Origin: Arthrobacter yangruifuii
GTDB taxonomy: Bacteria; Actinomycetota; Actinomycetes; Actinomycetales; Micrococcaceae
NCBI RefSeq assembly: GCF_009192775.1
Contig: NZ_VTFX01000001.1
Coordinates: forward strand, 744,001 to 808,000
DNA length: 64,000 bases
Direction: 5' to 3'
In this document: piece after piece, positions 34,115 through 41,928 of the stretch
How the letters are laid out: the number at the start of each line of letters is the position of its first letter
Position numbering within the stretch: the stretch's first letter is position 1
Translations under genes and position numbers: made by a program
Notes under the pieces: model-generated
Seen by the model: only the letters and a program-made list of their open reading frames with translations
Told to the model about the DNA's origin: nothing
Database searches by the model: none

Positions 34115-34649
34115 AGTGGGTTCCTTTGCAGGTTGTCCTTGCCTGCGACGAATGACGCAGGCCGCTTCGTCATCCGAACCACCCGCCGAACAATGGGGTT
34201 GGTGTGGGGCCAGTCGGAGCTTTTATGCCCGGCAAACCGGACGGAGGCCACATCTCGTGAAGCTGAAAACTACTCTAGCGGAGGCCACTGACATTTCGAC
34301 AGAGGTGTCCTTTTCCGTCTTCGGCGACGGCACCCAGACCTTGCCCAGCCACTGGGCACAGTCACCAGTTCAGCAGGTAGTTCAGCCTACGGGTCGTGGA
34401 AATACCTCGTGGCGGGGTCAACGGACGAGAGGAAATCGCGAATCGCGGCCACGTGCTGTTCAGGGACGGGTTCACAGTTGCCAGGGTGTTGTCGAGTAAT
34501 CCGTCCCGCCGCATCGTACCCCCCCCGTCAGGTGTCTGCGGCCTGCACGGCGGATTATCCGGTCAACTATGGTCCACATGGGGGGAGTCGCAGCCGATCG
34601 GCGCGCAGCTGAGACAGTGGGCCCGGGGCCGGAGGGAACAGCGGAAGAG
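34115..34649. other. Gene-poor interval
   Basis: No convincing intact gene on either strand. It contains a start-less minus-strand open segment (34387-34527) with gene-like composition, and a run of eight C near 34519-34526. This stretch separates the general chromosomal block from the sugar locus and may mark an old recombination junction. Confidence 0.6.
34387..34527 (-). pseudogene. Possible C-terminal gene remnant
   Basis: A 46-codon open segment bounded by TGA and TAG, with no usable start except an internal GTG. It reads EPVPEQHVAAIRDFLSSVDP and then ATRYFHDP before the stop, which looks like protein rather than chance sequence. The family is not recognised. It may be the leftover end of a deleted gene. 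Confidence 0.3.
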
Positions 34650-35504
34650 TCATCCCATTGCCCGAGGAGCCTGGGCAGACCGCGGCAGGGGTGCAATGTG
34701 CACCTTGACGCCCGCCGCTTCAATCCGGGCTATTTCCTCCCTGTCCGCCGATTCGTCCGTCACGAGCTCATTGATTTCGCCGATATCGGCGACCTTGGCA
34801 AGTGTGAGCTTGCCGATTTTCGAACCGTCGGCGACGACGATGACGCACTGTGCATGCGTGACCATCGCATAGTTGGTGCGGGCCTCGGTTTCGTCATGGG
34901 TGGTGGCACCGGCCGCTGCGCTGATGCCGTCGGTGCCGAGGATGGCAACACCCACATTGATGGCTCCGAAGGTGTTCTCGGCCAGCGACCCGACCAGCTC
35001 AAACGAGCTTGAACGTACGATGCCGCCGGTCATGATCACCCTCACGTTCTGGCGTGACGCGATCTCGGTGGCGGTGGTCAGGGAATTGGTCACGATCGTC
35101 AGGTCGCTCCGGTTGGTCAGGATACGGGCGACCTCAGCCGTGGTTGATCCGCCGCTGATGCCGATGGCCAGCGGCCCCTCAGGCAGCAGCCGGGCGACCT
35201 GCCGTGCAATGGCCATCTTGGCATCGCGGAACTGGTTATTCCTCAGCCGCACGGGAAGTTCCGCCGCCGCCGTGAACGCCTTCGCTCCGCCATGTGTGCG
35301 GGTGAGCAGCCCCTGGACCTCCAAATCGCCCAGGTCCCGGCGGACCGTGGCGGCGGAGATGCCGAGCTCCTCCTCGAATTCGCGCAGTGAGACCGATTCC
35401 CGCTCGTTGAGCAGGGTCAGGATGCGCACCATGCGGTCAGCGCGTTTGGTGGATGTCGCCCGCGGTCGGGAAGAGGAAAAGGGTGAGCCGGTGGTAAAGG
35501 TCAT
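34650..35504 (-). CDS. DeoR/GlpR-family transcriptional regulator
   Basis: Sugar-phosphate-responsive repressor of 284 residues, probably controlling the adjacent melA locus. The N-terminal DeoR helix-turn-helix spans about residues 22-75 (LREFEEELGISAATVRRDLG). The C-terminal sugar-phosphate domain shows AIGISGGSTTAEVARIL near 112, TMTGG-like VIMTGGIVRSSSFELVG near 155, and ATTHDETEARTNYAMV near 198. A ribosome site (GAGGAG) lies before the ATG. It is divergent from melA across a 120-base AT-rich gap with two inverted repeats. The inducer is likely a phosphorylated product of the imported sugar. Confidence 0.92.
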   Translation of the reverse strand: MTFTTGSPFSSSRPRATSTKRADRMVRILTLLNERESVSLREFEEELGISAATVRRDLGDLEVQGLLTRTHGGAKAFTAAAELPVRLRNNQFRDAKMAIARQVARLLPEGPLAIGISGGSTTAEVARILTNRSDLTIVTNSLTTATEIASRQNVRVIMTGGIVRSSSFELVGSLAENTFGAINVGVAILGTDGISAAAGATTHDETEARTNYAMVTHAQCVIVVADGSKIGKLTLAKVADIGEINELVTDESADREEIARIEAAGVKVHIAPLPRSAQAPRAMG

Positions 35505-35556
35505 AATGGCTCCTCAAAAGGTCCATGGAAAGGGCCGGAAGAGACCGCGCAACAAT

Positions 35557-35586
35557 ATTGATCACTTAATCTCTAAAACGATCAAT
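35557..35586. promoter_or_regulatory. Inverted repeat between the DeoR gene and melA
   Basis: ATTGATC and GATCAAT, separated by 16 bases. The arms are perfect. It lies between the two divergent genes, just upstream of the melA -35, and may bind the DeoR regulator. Confidence 0.4.
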
Positions 35587-35589
35587 TCC

Positions 35590-35618
35590 TTGCACGATTC
35601 GTGCACAAACTTCATGAT
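35590..35618 (+). promoter_or_regulatory. Promoter of melA
   Basis: TTGCAC, 17 bases, CATGAT, then six bases to the ATG at 35625. The spacing is ideal for sigma70 and implies a leaderless mRNA. Confidence 0.6.
35591..35605. promoter_or_regulatory. Operator candidate over the melA -35 box
   Basis: TGCACGA-T-TCGTGCA is a perfect 7-bp inverted repeat that covers the -35 element, an arrangement suited to repression. Its right half, with flank ATTCGTGCA, recurs at 38553 in the second promoter region of the locus. Confidence 0.55.
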
Positions 35619-35624
35619 ACATGC

Positions 35625-36941
35625 ATGACCCGAATTACTTTTATCGGAGCCGGAAGCGTGGTTTTTACCCGCCAGCTGCTCGCCGACCTCTACCGTTATC
35701 CTGACCTCCGCGGCCTCGACATTGTTCTGCATGACATTGACCGCGACCGGCTCGCTGTCGCCGAGGGCATTGCCCGGCAGCTCAACGAGCGGTTCGGTGC
35801 CGGTTCGGCCATCCGCGCCACTACGGATCGGCGCGAGGCGCTGACGGGCACGGATTTCGCCATCAACATGATCCAGGTGGGCGGAATCGAGGCTACGCAG
35901 AAGGACCTCCTGATCCCGGCGCGGTACGGCCTAAGGCAAACCATCGGAGACACAACCGGCATCGGCGGGGTGTTCCGCGGCCTTCGGACCTTCCCGGTGC
36001 TTAGCGGCATCCTCGAAGATATCCGCCAGGTGAGCCCGGACGCCGTGTTCTTGAACTACACCAACCCGATGGCCATGAACATCACATGGGCGCAGACCGT
36101 CGCCCCCGACATCCGCAGCTTTGGGTTGTGCCACAGCGTCTATTGGACTGCCCACGACCTCGCCGATCTGGTGGGAGTACCGCTCGAGGAGACCACCTAC
36201 CGTGCTGCCGGTCTGAACCACCAGGCATGGCTGCTTGACTGGAAGCACGACGGGGAGGATCTCTACCCCCGGCTGCGCGAGCGCATTGCTGCCGATCCCG
36301 AGCTGCAGCGGCGGGTTCGGGTTGAAATGTTCCGGCGGCTGGGTGCCTACCCGACCGAAACGAGCGAGCATTCCTCGGAATACCTGCCGTGGTTCCTGCG
36401 CAGTGATGAGCAGATCCGGAAGTACCGGCTCCAGCCCCTCGAGTACCTGGGCATCAGTGAAGCAAACGTGGCGGAATTCAAGTCGGTACAGGCAGCGTTG
36501 CTGGAGGGCCGCGAAGTCGAGATCGAAGACGGTGCCTCGGAGTACGCTCCGCAAATTATCCATTCGATTGTGACCGGCACCCCGCGCGAAGTGCACGTCA
36601 ATGTTGCCAACGACGGCCTGCTTGACCAGTACCCCGCGGGACTGGCTGTCGAGGTGCCCGCCAGAGTTGATGCGTCAGGTGTGCACCCCGTCCCGATGAA
36701 GTCCGTTCCCCTTCACCTGGCCGCATTGAACCGACCCTATGCCTCCGTGGTACAGCTGACCGTGGAGGCCGCCGCCACCGGCAACCCGGATCTGGTGCGC
36801 CAGGCCGTGCTGATGGACCCGAACGCGTCTTCAACGCTGACGCCGGCCGAAATCTGGGCACTCTGCAATGAAATGGTCCAGGCGCACGGGGACCTCTTGC
36901 CTGAGGCACTTCGCATCCAGCTGCCGGCAGATGAACTGTGA
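35625..36941 (+). CDS. melA: GH4-family alpha-galactosidase (MelA-like)
   Basis: NAD+- and Mn2+-dependent glycosidase of family 4, which cleaves by oxidation and elimination at C3. The 438 residues show the Rossmann start ITFIGAGSVVFTRQLL at residues 4-19, and NYTNPMAMN near 145-153. The metal ligands are Cys169 in GLCHSV and His199 in GLNHQAW. QIGG-like IQVGGIEATQKDLLIPARYG supports the alpha-galactosidase branch rather than phospho-glycosidases, though substrate specificity in GH4 needs assay. ATG 35625 is set by the promoter and family N terminus. A degenerate aldolase starts inside its stop codon. Confidence 0.88.
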   Translation: MTRITFIGAGSVVFTRQLLADLYRYPDLRGLDIVLHDIDRDRLAVAEGIARQLNERFGAGSAIRATTDRREALTGTDFAINMIQVGGIEATQKDLLIPARYGLRQTIGDTTGIGGVFRGLRTFPVLSGILEDIRQVSPDAVFLNYTNPMAMNITWAQTVAPDIRSFGLCHSVYWTAHDLADLVGVPLEETTYRAAGLNHQAWLLDWKHDGEDLYPRLRERIAADPELQRRVRVEMFRRLGAYPTETSEHSSEYLPWFLRSDEQIRKYRLQPLEYLGISEANVAEFKSVQAALLEGREVEIEDGASEYAPQIIHSIVTGTPREVHVNVANDGLLDQYPAGLAVEVPARVDASGVHPVPMKSVPLHLAALNRPYASVVQLTVEAAATGNPDLVRQAVLMDPNASSTLTPAEIWALCNEMVQAHGDLLPEALRIQLPADEL

Positions 36942-37294
36942 CCCTGGTGGGCCGACACCCTTGTCCAGTGTGCCGTCCACCGGCGCGGTGCCGTTCCGGC
37001 CTTCAACGTAATTGCCCTTGAGCATGCCGTTGCGGAGGCTGGCCGCCCCCGTCCCTGCGCCGCTTGTCCTGCATGGTCCCTCCGGGGTGGCCGGCGCAGT
37101 GATCGAGGAAGCTATTGCGGCAGCCATGCGCAAGATCAACGTGGCTACCGCCCTCAACACCAGTTACACGATGGAGGGGCGGGCCTTCCTCGCGGAACAC
37201 GGCACCGCTATGGATCCCGGCGAGTTTTGTCGAACCCGCCCGCGCGGCTATGAGTGACATGGTCGCCAAAATGCCGGCGACCATGTTTTCCTGA
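36938..37294 (+). pseudogene. Class II (tagatose/fructose-bisphosphate) aldolase, deleted and frameshifted
   Basis: Remains of a KbaY/GatY/FbaA-type aldolase. A GTG overlapping the melA stop (GTGA) begins a MTLV-like start. One extra base near 36950 shifts to a frame reading ADTLVQ...GAVPAFNVIALEHAVA, the family N terminus. About 150-180 residues are then missing. The sequence resumes in another frame as PLVLHGPSGVAGAVIEEAI and KINVATALNTSYT, the family C-terminal region. A second extra T near 37226-37229 moves the end (VEPARAAMSDMVAKM) to a third frame. The central catalytic Zn ligands are lost, so it cannot be functional. Confidence 0.85.
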
Positions 37295-37366
37295 TGGTCG
37301 CATTTCCGTGGCCGGGGCGGTGGGCATTACGCCCCCGGCCCGGCCACGCCTTCCGTGCGGTGCTGC

Positions 37367-38491
37367 CTATGTGTTAAGGCCGAGCACGCGGCGGGCGTTG
37401 CCCCGGTAGAGAGGCTCAAGCAGGCGTGCCTGGAGGGCCAGGGCCGAGACGTTCCAGCGACCCTGTCCCGGTATCAGGGAATCCGGATCATATTCGAAGG
37501 ACTCATCGTCGCTTTCGAGGAACCGGTAGTGCAGTGCGTACTGCTCCGCCGTTGCAGGATAAATGTCGGTGCCGAACAGCACCCTGTCGGGGTGTTTTTC
37601 GATCAGCCGCTTTACCCGCCGTGGCTGCCTTCCGAGTTCGGCCATCCGTCCGGCAATGTCGATCGTGAAATTCGGATGCTGCGCCAGCATCCGGTCCACC
37701 CGGTCGAGGTCTTCGGCAGCACAGCCGGCATGCGCTCCGATAAAGGTTGTGCCGGGAGCGCTTTCAAGCAGTGCCGAGAGGGCATCCACCAGCCGGTCGA
37801 AAGAGGGATGTACCGACCGGTCGCCGAACCACCATTCCGGCGCCTGCCCCAGCTCGTCGAGGCGTTCATTGTGCCGGTCAAGCGGTTCAAAGAATGCGAT
37901 GGGGTCGGCAACATGGATGAGCACGGGCAGACCCAGCTGCCCGGCCTCCGCCAGCACCTCGGCTACGCGGGCGTCGTCGGGCAGGATCAACGTTCCGTCG
38001 GAGTCTCGAATAGTGAGGCCGAGGGATTTCCAGACCTTGAGGCCGACGGCTCCCTGTCCCGCGCTCCGGGCAAGGGAGCGTTTCAACCGGGCGACACCGT
38101 CCGGTTCGGCCAGCTGTTCCCAGTCAAGCTGACAGAAGGTATGGATCCGGCCCGGGAAGGCCCGGTCATAGCGCCCGAGGTTGGCATCGAGCTCGGCTCC
38201 CCACATTCCGTCGAGGTTCACCACCGCTTCCACCCCGGACTCGTCGAGTAGATCGATGAACCGGTGCACGTCGTCGATCAGCCAGGGAGCCGTTCCTGTC
38301 CTCCAGTTGCCGCCGGACAGCCATCTGCCCAGATGGTTGTGGATGTCGATTGCCGGATAGCGCGGTTGCGGGACCGGCGTCGTCCGGACGCGCAGCTGTG
38401 GGCGCGGTGCCCACTCTGCCAGTGGCAGCGTGGCGGCATTGAGGCGTTTATCGGGGGAAACGGCATGCCCTCCGGGCCTGGGCAAAGACAT
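37367..38491 (-). CDS. Amidohydrolase-superfamily (amidohydrolase_2) TIM-barrel protein
   Basis: A 374-residue metal-dependent hydrolase or decarboxylase of the PF04909 type. The metal motif IDIHNHLG lies near residue 48. HVADP near 195 and GAHAG near 250 supply further His residues, and FGTDIYP near 318 the Asp. The N-terminal 40 residues are polar. The known reactions of this family include lactone hydrolysis and decarboxylation; a sugar-lactonase role would fit the context but is not shown. AGGAG nine bases before the ATG fixes the start. It is divergent from the SIS gene and convergent with the aldolase remnant. Confidence 0.82.
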   Translation of the reverse strand: MSLPRPGGHAVSPDKRLNAATLPLAEWAPRPQLRVRTTPVPQPRYPAIDIHNHLGRWLSGGNWRTGTAPWLIDDVHRFIDLLDESGVEAVVNLDGMWGAELDANLGRYDRAFPGRIHTFCQLDWEQLAEPDGVARLKRSLARSAGQGAVGLKVWKSLGLTIRDSDGTLILPDDARVAEVLAEAGQLGLPVLIHVADPIAFFEPLDRHNERLDELGQAPEWWFGDRSVHPSFDRLVDALSALLESAPGTTFIGAHAGCAAEDLDRVDRMLAQHPNFTIDIAGRMAELGRQPRRVKRLIEKHPDRVLFGTDIYPATAEQYALHYRFLESDDESFEYDPDSLIPGQGRWNVSALALQARLLEPLYRGNARRVLGLNT

Positions 38492-38549
38492 GAATTAATT
38501 CTCCTGGAACAATTGAGCATTAATAGTGAGCGCTTTATTCGTTTTTATT

Positions 38550-38573
38550 GTCATTCGTGCATTTTTGAATGAC
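38550..38573. promoter_or_regulatory. Operator candidate between the amidohydrolase and SIS genes
   Basis: GTCATTC, ten bases, GAATGAC: a perfect 7-bp inverted repeat in an AT-rich divergent promoter region (38492-38626). It contains ATTCGTGCA at 38553-38561, the same 9-mer as in the melA operator. Confidence 0.5.
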
Positions 38574-38626
38574 TATTGCACACACGTCCAGCACTTAGCG
38601 AGTGTCCACCTTTCAGGAAGACGAAT

Positions 38627-39517
38627 ATGAGTCTCACGAGCGAAGAGATAGCCAGCCAGCCCGCTGTCTGGGCCGAGGCGGCCAAAACCCAGGAGGCCGG
38701 GGCCTTCTTTGGGCGTCCCGGGGAAAGTGTCCTTTTTCTTGGCTGTGGAACGTCGGCGTTCGTAGCCGAATCCATCGCCGTGCTCCGCGAGGAAGCCGGG
38801 CAGGGGATTACCGATGCCGCTTATGCTTCGGAATGGACGCCCGGCCGCCGTTATGACCGTATTGTCGCCATCACCCGTTCCGGTACGACCAGTGAAGTCC
38901 TCCAGGCGCTCCGCGTTGCTGCCTCTTCGGATGCAGGTGCTGCGGGCGCGAGCCTTGTAGCTATCTCGGCTGTAGCCGGCGAAGCGGTGGACGCGCTGGT
39001 GGAAGAGACCCTGGTACTTGATTTCGCAGACGAGCACTCCGTCGTGCAGACGCGGTTCCCCACCACGGTGCTGACGATGGCACGGGTAGCCTACGGACTC
39101 ACGTCTTCGGCCGCAGTCGATGCCTCCGACGTACTCCGGAAACCGCTGCCCGTGGACGTCACCGACTTCGAGCACTTCGTCTACCTTGGGGCGGGCTGGA
39201 CGCGCGGACTTGCGCAGGAGGCCGCCCTGAAGATCCGCGAGGCTGCGCAGGCCTGGTCCGAGTCTTATCCACTGCTCGATTACCGGCACGGGCCCATCGC
39301 CGTTGCCGGCCCGCGAAGCCTGGTCTTTGTTTTCGGAGCCGTTGGAGAGGACCTGGTCGCCGATATCGAGGCGACCGGCGCGACTGTCCAGACCAGCGGC
39401 CTCGATCCGCTGGCGCAACTGGTCCAGGCTCAGCGGATTGCCGTGGAGTTGGCGGAGAGCCGCGGCCTGAACCCCGATACCCCGCGCCATCTCACCCGTT
39501 CAGTCATCCTGGCCTGA
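38627..39517 (+). CDS. SIS-domain sugar isomerase (AgaS-like)
   Basis: A 296-residue protein with two sugar-isomerase domains. The first has FLGCGTSAFVAESIAVL near residue 37 and AITRSGTTSEVLQAL near 80. The second has YLGAGWTRGLAQEAALKIRE near 188, and WSESYPLLDYRHGPIAVAG near 210. This resembles the isomerase half of GlmS and AgaS, which isomerise or deaminate amino-sugar phosphates. A phosphorylated substrate is therefore expected, yet no sugar kinase is in the window. AGGAAG before ATG 38627 sets the start. It begins an operon with the ABC importer. Confidence 0.87.
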   Translation: MSLTSEEIASQPAVWAEAAKTQEAGAFFGRPGESVLFLGCGTSAFVAESIAVLREEAGQGITDAAYASEWTPGRRYDRIVAITRSGTTSEVLQALRVAASSDAGAAGASLVAISAVAGEAVDALVEETLVLDFADEHSVVQTRFPTTVLTMARVAYGLTSSAAVDASDVLRKPLPVDVTDFEHFVYLGAGWTRGLAQEAALKIREAAQAWSESYPLLDYRHGPIAVAGPRSLVFVFGAVGEDLVADIEATGATVQTSGLDPLAQLVQAQRIAVELAESRGLNPDTPRHLTRSVILA

Positions 39518-39586
39518 ACGGTTCCCGCCACAAAAACAGCCCTGCCCCTTACCGATACCGTTCACAGCACAGAGGAATGGAGCACC

Positions 39587-40915
39587 ATGTTCAGCACACC
39601 GGGTACCCGATCACGACGAACCCGTGGAATTCTTGCCACGGCCGCCGCTACCGCAGCACTTCTCGCCCTCAGCGCCTGCGGGTCCTCCTCGGGAGTCGAG
39701 ACTCTCGACGAATCAGCGGACGTCACCATCACCATGTGGACGGGGCAGGAGGACTCAGCGCAGAAGTACCTCGAAGCCCTCGCCGACGAGTTCGAGCAGG
39801 AGCATCCGAACGTCAAGATTGACCTGTCACCCGGTGCATCTTCTACCGAGGACCTGCTGCAGAAACTTTCCGCGGGTTTTGCGGGTAACAACTATCCCGA
39901 CATCTCCTATGCCTTCGGTTCCTGGGCCGGCCAGCTCGAGGCGTCCAACCGTACCCTCGACATCACCGACCAGGTTGCCGATCCTGCCGTGAAGTGGGAT
40001 GAGTTCTCACCCGCTGCCCGTGATACTGCCCGGCCCAGCGGCAACAAGACCATCGGTTTCCCAGCCGTGGTGGACAACATTTCCCTCCTGTACAACAAGA
40101 AACTGTTCGACGCTGCCGGCGTCGCCTACCCCACTGACGAATGGACCTGGGACGATTTCCGTGCCGCAGCCAAGCAGGTGTCAGACCCGGGCCAGAACAT
40201 TTACGGCTACGCGTATTCGGTCTCGGGCAGCGAGGAAACAACCTGGCAGTTCTGGCCAAAGTTCTGGCAGAACGGCGGGGAAATCCTCAACGGGGACCAG
40301 ACAGAAGCAACCTTCAACTCGAAGGCCGGGGTGGACGCCCTGGCCATGCTGCAGGGCATGGCCATTGATGACAAGAGCGTCTACCTCGACCAGACGGACA
40401 CCAAGTTCGGCCAGTTGTTCGCCAGCGACCGGATCGGCATGATTACCTCGGGTCCGTGGCAGCTCTATGACCTGGGTGTGGCCGGCACCGAATACGGTGT
40501 AACGCAGCTTCCCGGCACGGACGGAGACCACAAGACCGTTTCCGGCGCCGACATTTGGGCCCTGTTCGACCACAAGGACGCCAACAAGGCGCACTGGGCG
40601 TTCGAATTCACGAACTGGCTGACCCAGGCGGAACAGGATGAGCAGTGGAACGTTGCCTACGGCAACCTGCCGCTGCGCGCCAGCGAAATCGATTCGCCGG
40701 CCTTCCAGGAACAGGCGGCCAAACTACCCGGGCTGACTGTCATGGCCGCCAATGCGGTAAACGCCGAAATCGCCCGTCCCACTCTTCCCGGTTATGTAGG
40801 TCTTTCGGAGGCGGTCGGGCAGGCTATCTCCGAAGTCCTGCAGGGCAAGGGCGAACCCGACGCGGCGCTGGATGCAGCGGTGGAAAAGGCGAATAAAGCG
40901 CTGGCGGAGGACTAA
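39587..40915 (+). CDS. ABC sugar transporter substrate-binding lipoprotein
   Basis: Extracellular solute-binding protein of family 1, 442 residues, anchored by lipid at Cys31 (lipobox LSAC) after a Tat-compatible or Sec signal with paired arginines. The mature part opens with VTITMWTGQEDSAQKYLEAL, the usual start of an oligosaccharide binder. It continues through AGNNYPDISYAFGSWAG and WQLYDLGVAGTEYGV. The ligand is probably a galactoside, inferred from melA. The ribosome site is GAGGAA. Its stop overlaps the first permease start. Confidence 0.93.
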   Translation: MFSTPGTRSRRTRGILATAAATAALLALSACGSSSGVETLDESADVTITMWTGQEDSAQKYLEALADEFEQEHPNVKIDLSPGASSTEDLLQKLSAGFAGNNYPDISYAFGSWAGQLEASNRTLDITDQVADPAVKWDEFSPAARDTARPSGNKTIGFPAVVDNISLLYNKKLFDAAGVAYPTDEWTWDDFRAAAKQVSDPGQNIYGYAYSVSGSEETTWQFWPKFWQNGGEILNGDQTEATFNSKAGVDALAMLQGMAIDDKSVYLDQTDTKFGQLFASDRIGMITSGPWQLYDLGVAGTEYGVTQLPGTDGDHKTVSGADIWALFDHKDANKAHWAFEFTNWLTQAEQDEQWNVAYGNLPLRASEIDSPAFQEQAAKLPGLTVMAANAVNAEIARPTLPGYVGLSEAVGQAISEVLQGKGEPDAALDAAVEKANKALAED

Positions 40916-41928
40916 TGAGTGTTCCGAAAGCGGTGTTCAGCGGTCGCCCGGCGACGTTCGCGGCGTCGTCGGCCGTCGGCGGCAGCGCTCCGGCGAAAAC
41001 AGCCGGGCCCCCGCCCGCCGGAGGCCCGGCGGGCGGGGGTCCAAGGCGCCGGCGCCGTCGTCTCCTGCAGTCGCTGGAGGGATGGGGATTTGTCGGCCCC
41101 GCGCTGGTGATTGTCCTCGGGCTGAGCATTTTCCCTGCCGTCTGGGCGTTCTTCCTCTCACTGCAGAAGTGGGACGGGTTCAGCGACCCCAAGTTCCTCG
41201 GCGCCGGGAACTACCGGGAGATGCTCGCCGACGGTGAGCTTGGCGGCGCCGTCCTGCACACCGTTGTGTATACGGTCCTGTTTGTGCCCTCCTCAGTGCT
41301 TCTCGGTCTTTTCCTGGCCGTTGCCCTCAACCGGCGCATTCGGTTCATCGGGCTCTACCGCACGGCGATCTTTGTTCCCTTCGTCGCGTCCGCTGCCGCG
41401 ACCGGCATCCTGACCACTTACCTCTTCAGCCCGCAGTTCGGCCTCTTTAACAACATCCTGCGCGTACTGAACATGCCGCAGCAGGGATGGCTCGAAGACC
41501 CGGGGCAGGCGATGATTGTCATCACCATCATGTCCCTCTGGGGCCAGGCTGCCTTTACTACGGTGATCTACCTTGCCGCCTTGCAGGATGTGCCCGGTGA
41601 TCTCCTCGAAGCCGCGCGGATCGACGGCGCTTCGTCTTGGCAGACCTTCTGGCGGGTGGTCTTTCCGCAGCTGGCGCCGGTCACGGTCTTCGTTGCCATC
41701 TGGCAGACCATCCAGGCCATCCAGCTCTTCGACTTGGTGTACACAACTACGCGTGGCGGCCCCCTGAACGCCACCGAAACAATCGTCTATTTCCTGTGGC
41801 AGGCAGCGTTCAAGAACCTGCAGTTCGGCTACGGATCAGCTGTCGCCTACGGTCTTTTCGGCGCCACCCTGCTCATCACCATCGGTGTGGTCCTGTATTC
41901 GCGCCGGACCAAGATGGAGGCCTTCTAA
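40915..41928 (+). CDS. ABC sugar transporter permease (MalF-like)
   Basis: Inner-membrane permease of 337 residues with six core helices. The EAA loop, which contacts the ATPase, is EAARIDGASSWQTFWRVVFPQL near residue 230 (core EAARIDGASSW). The first 55 residues are a Pro/Gly/Arg-rich cytoplasmic extension, partly encoded by a perfect DNA hairpin. ATG overlaps the binding-protein stop, and the stop overlaps the next permease start. No ATP-binding gene is present; actinobacterial importers of this type commonly share one MsiK-like ATPase encoded elsewhere. Confidence 0.93.
   Translation: MSVPKAVFSGRPATFAASSAVGGSAPAKTAGPPPAGGPAGGGPRRRRRRLLQSLEGWGFVGPALVIVLGLSIFPAVWAFFLSLQKWDGFSDPKFLGAGNYREMLADGELGGAVLHTVVYTVLFVPSSVLLGLFLAVALNRRIRFIGLYRTAIFVPFVASAAATGILTTYLFSPQFGLFNNILRVLNMPQQGWLEDPGQAMIVITIMSLWGQAAFTTVIYLAALQDVPGDLLEAARIDGASSWQTFWRVVFPQLAPVTVFVAIWQTIQAIQLFDLVYTTTRGGPLNATETIVYFLWQAAFKNLQFGYGSAVAYGLFGATLLITIGVVLYSRRTKMEAF
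41008..41039. repeat. Perfect 14-bp inverted repeat inside the permease gene
   Basis: CCCCCGCCCGCCGG, loop AGGC, CCGGCGGGCGGGGG. The stem is entirely G-C and begins 94 bases into the first permease gene. It encodes part of a dispensable-looking Pro/Gly extension. It could slow ribosomes or RNA polymerase and lower permease output relative to the binding protein. Confidence 0.9.

Noticed and set aside
34569-35012. Plus-strand frame of 147 codons
   Set aside because: Mostly antisense to the DeoR gene, with no ribosome site or motif.
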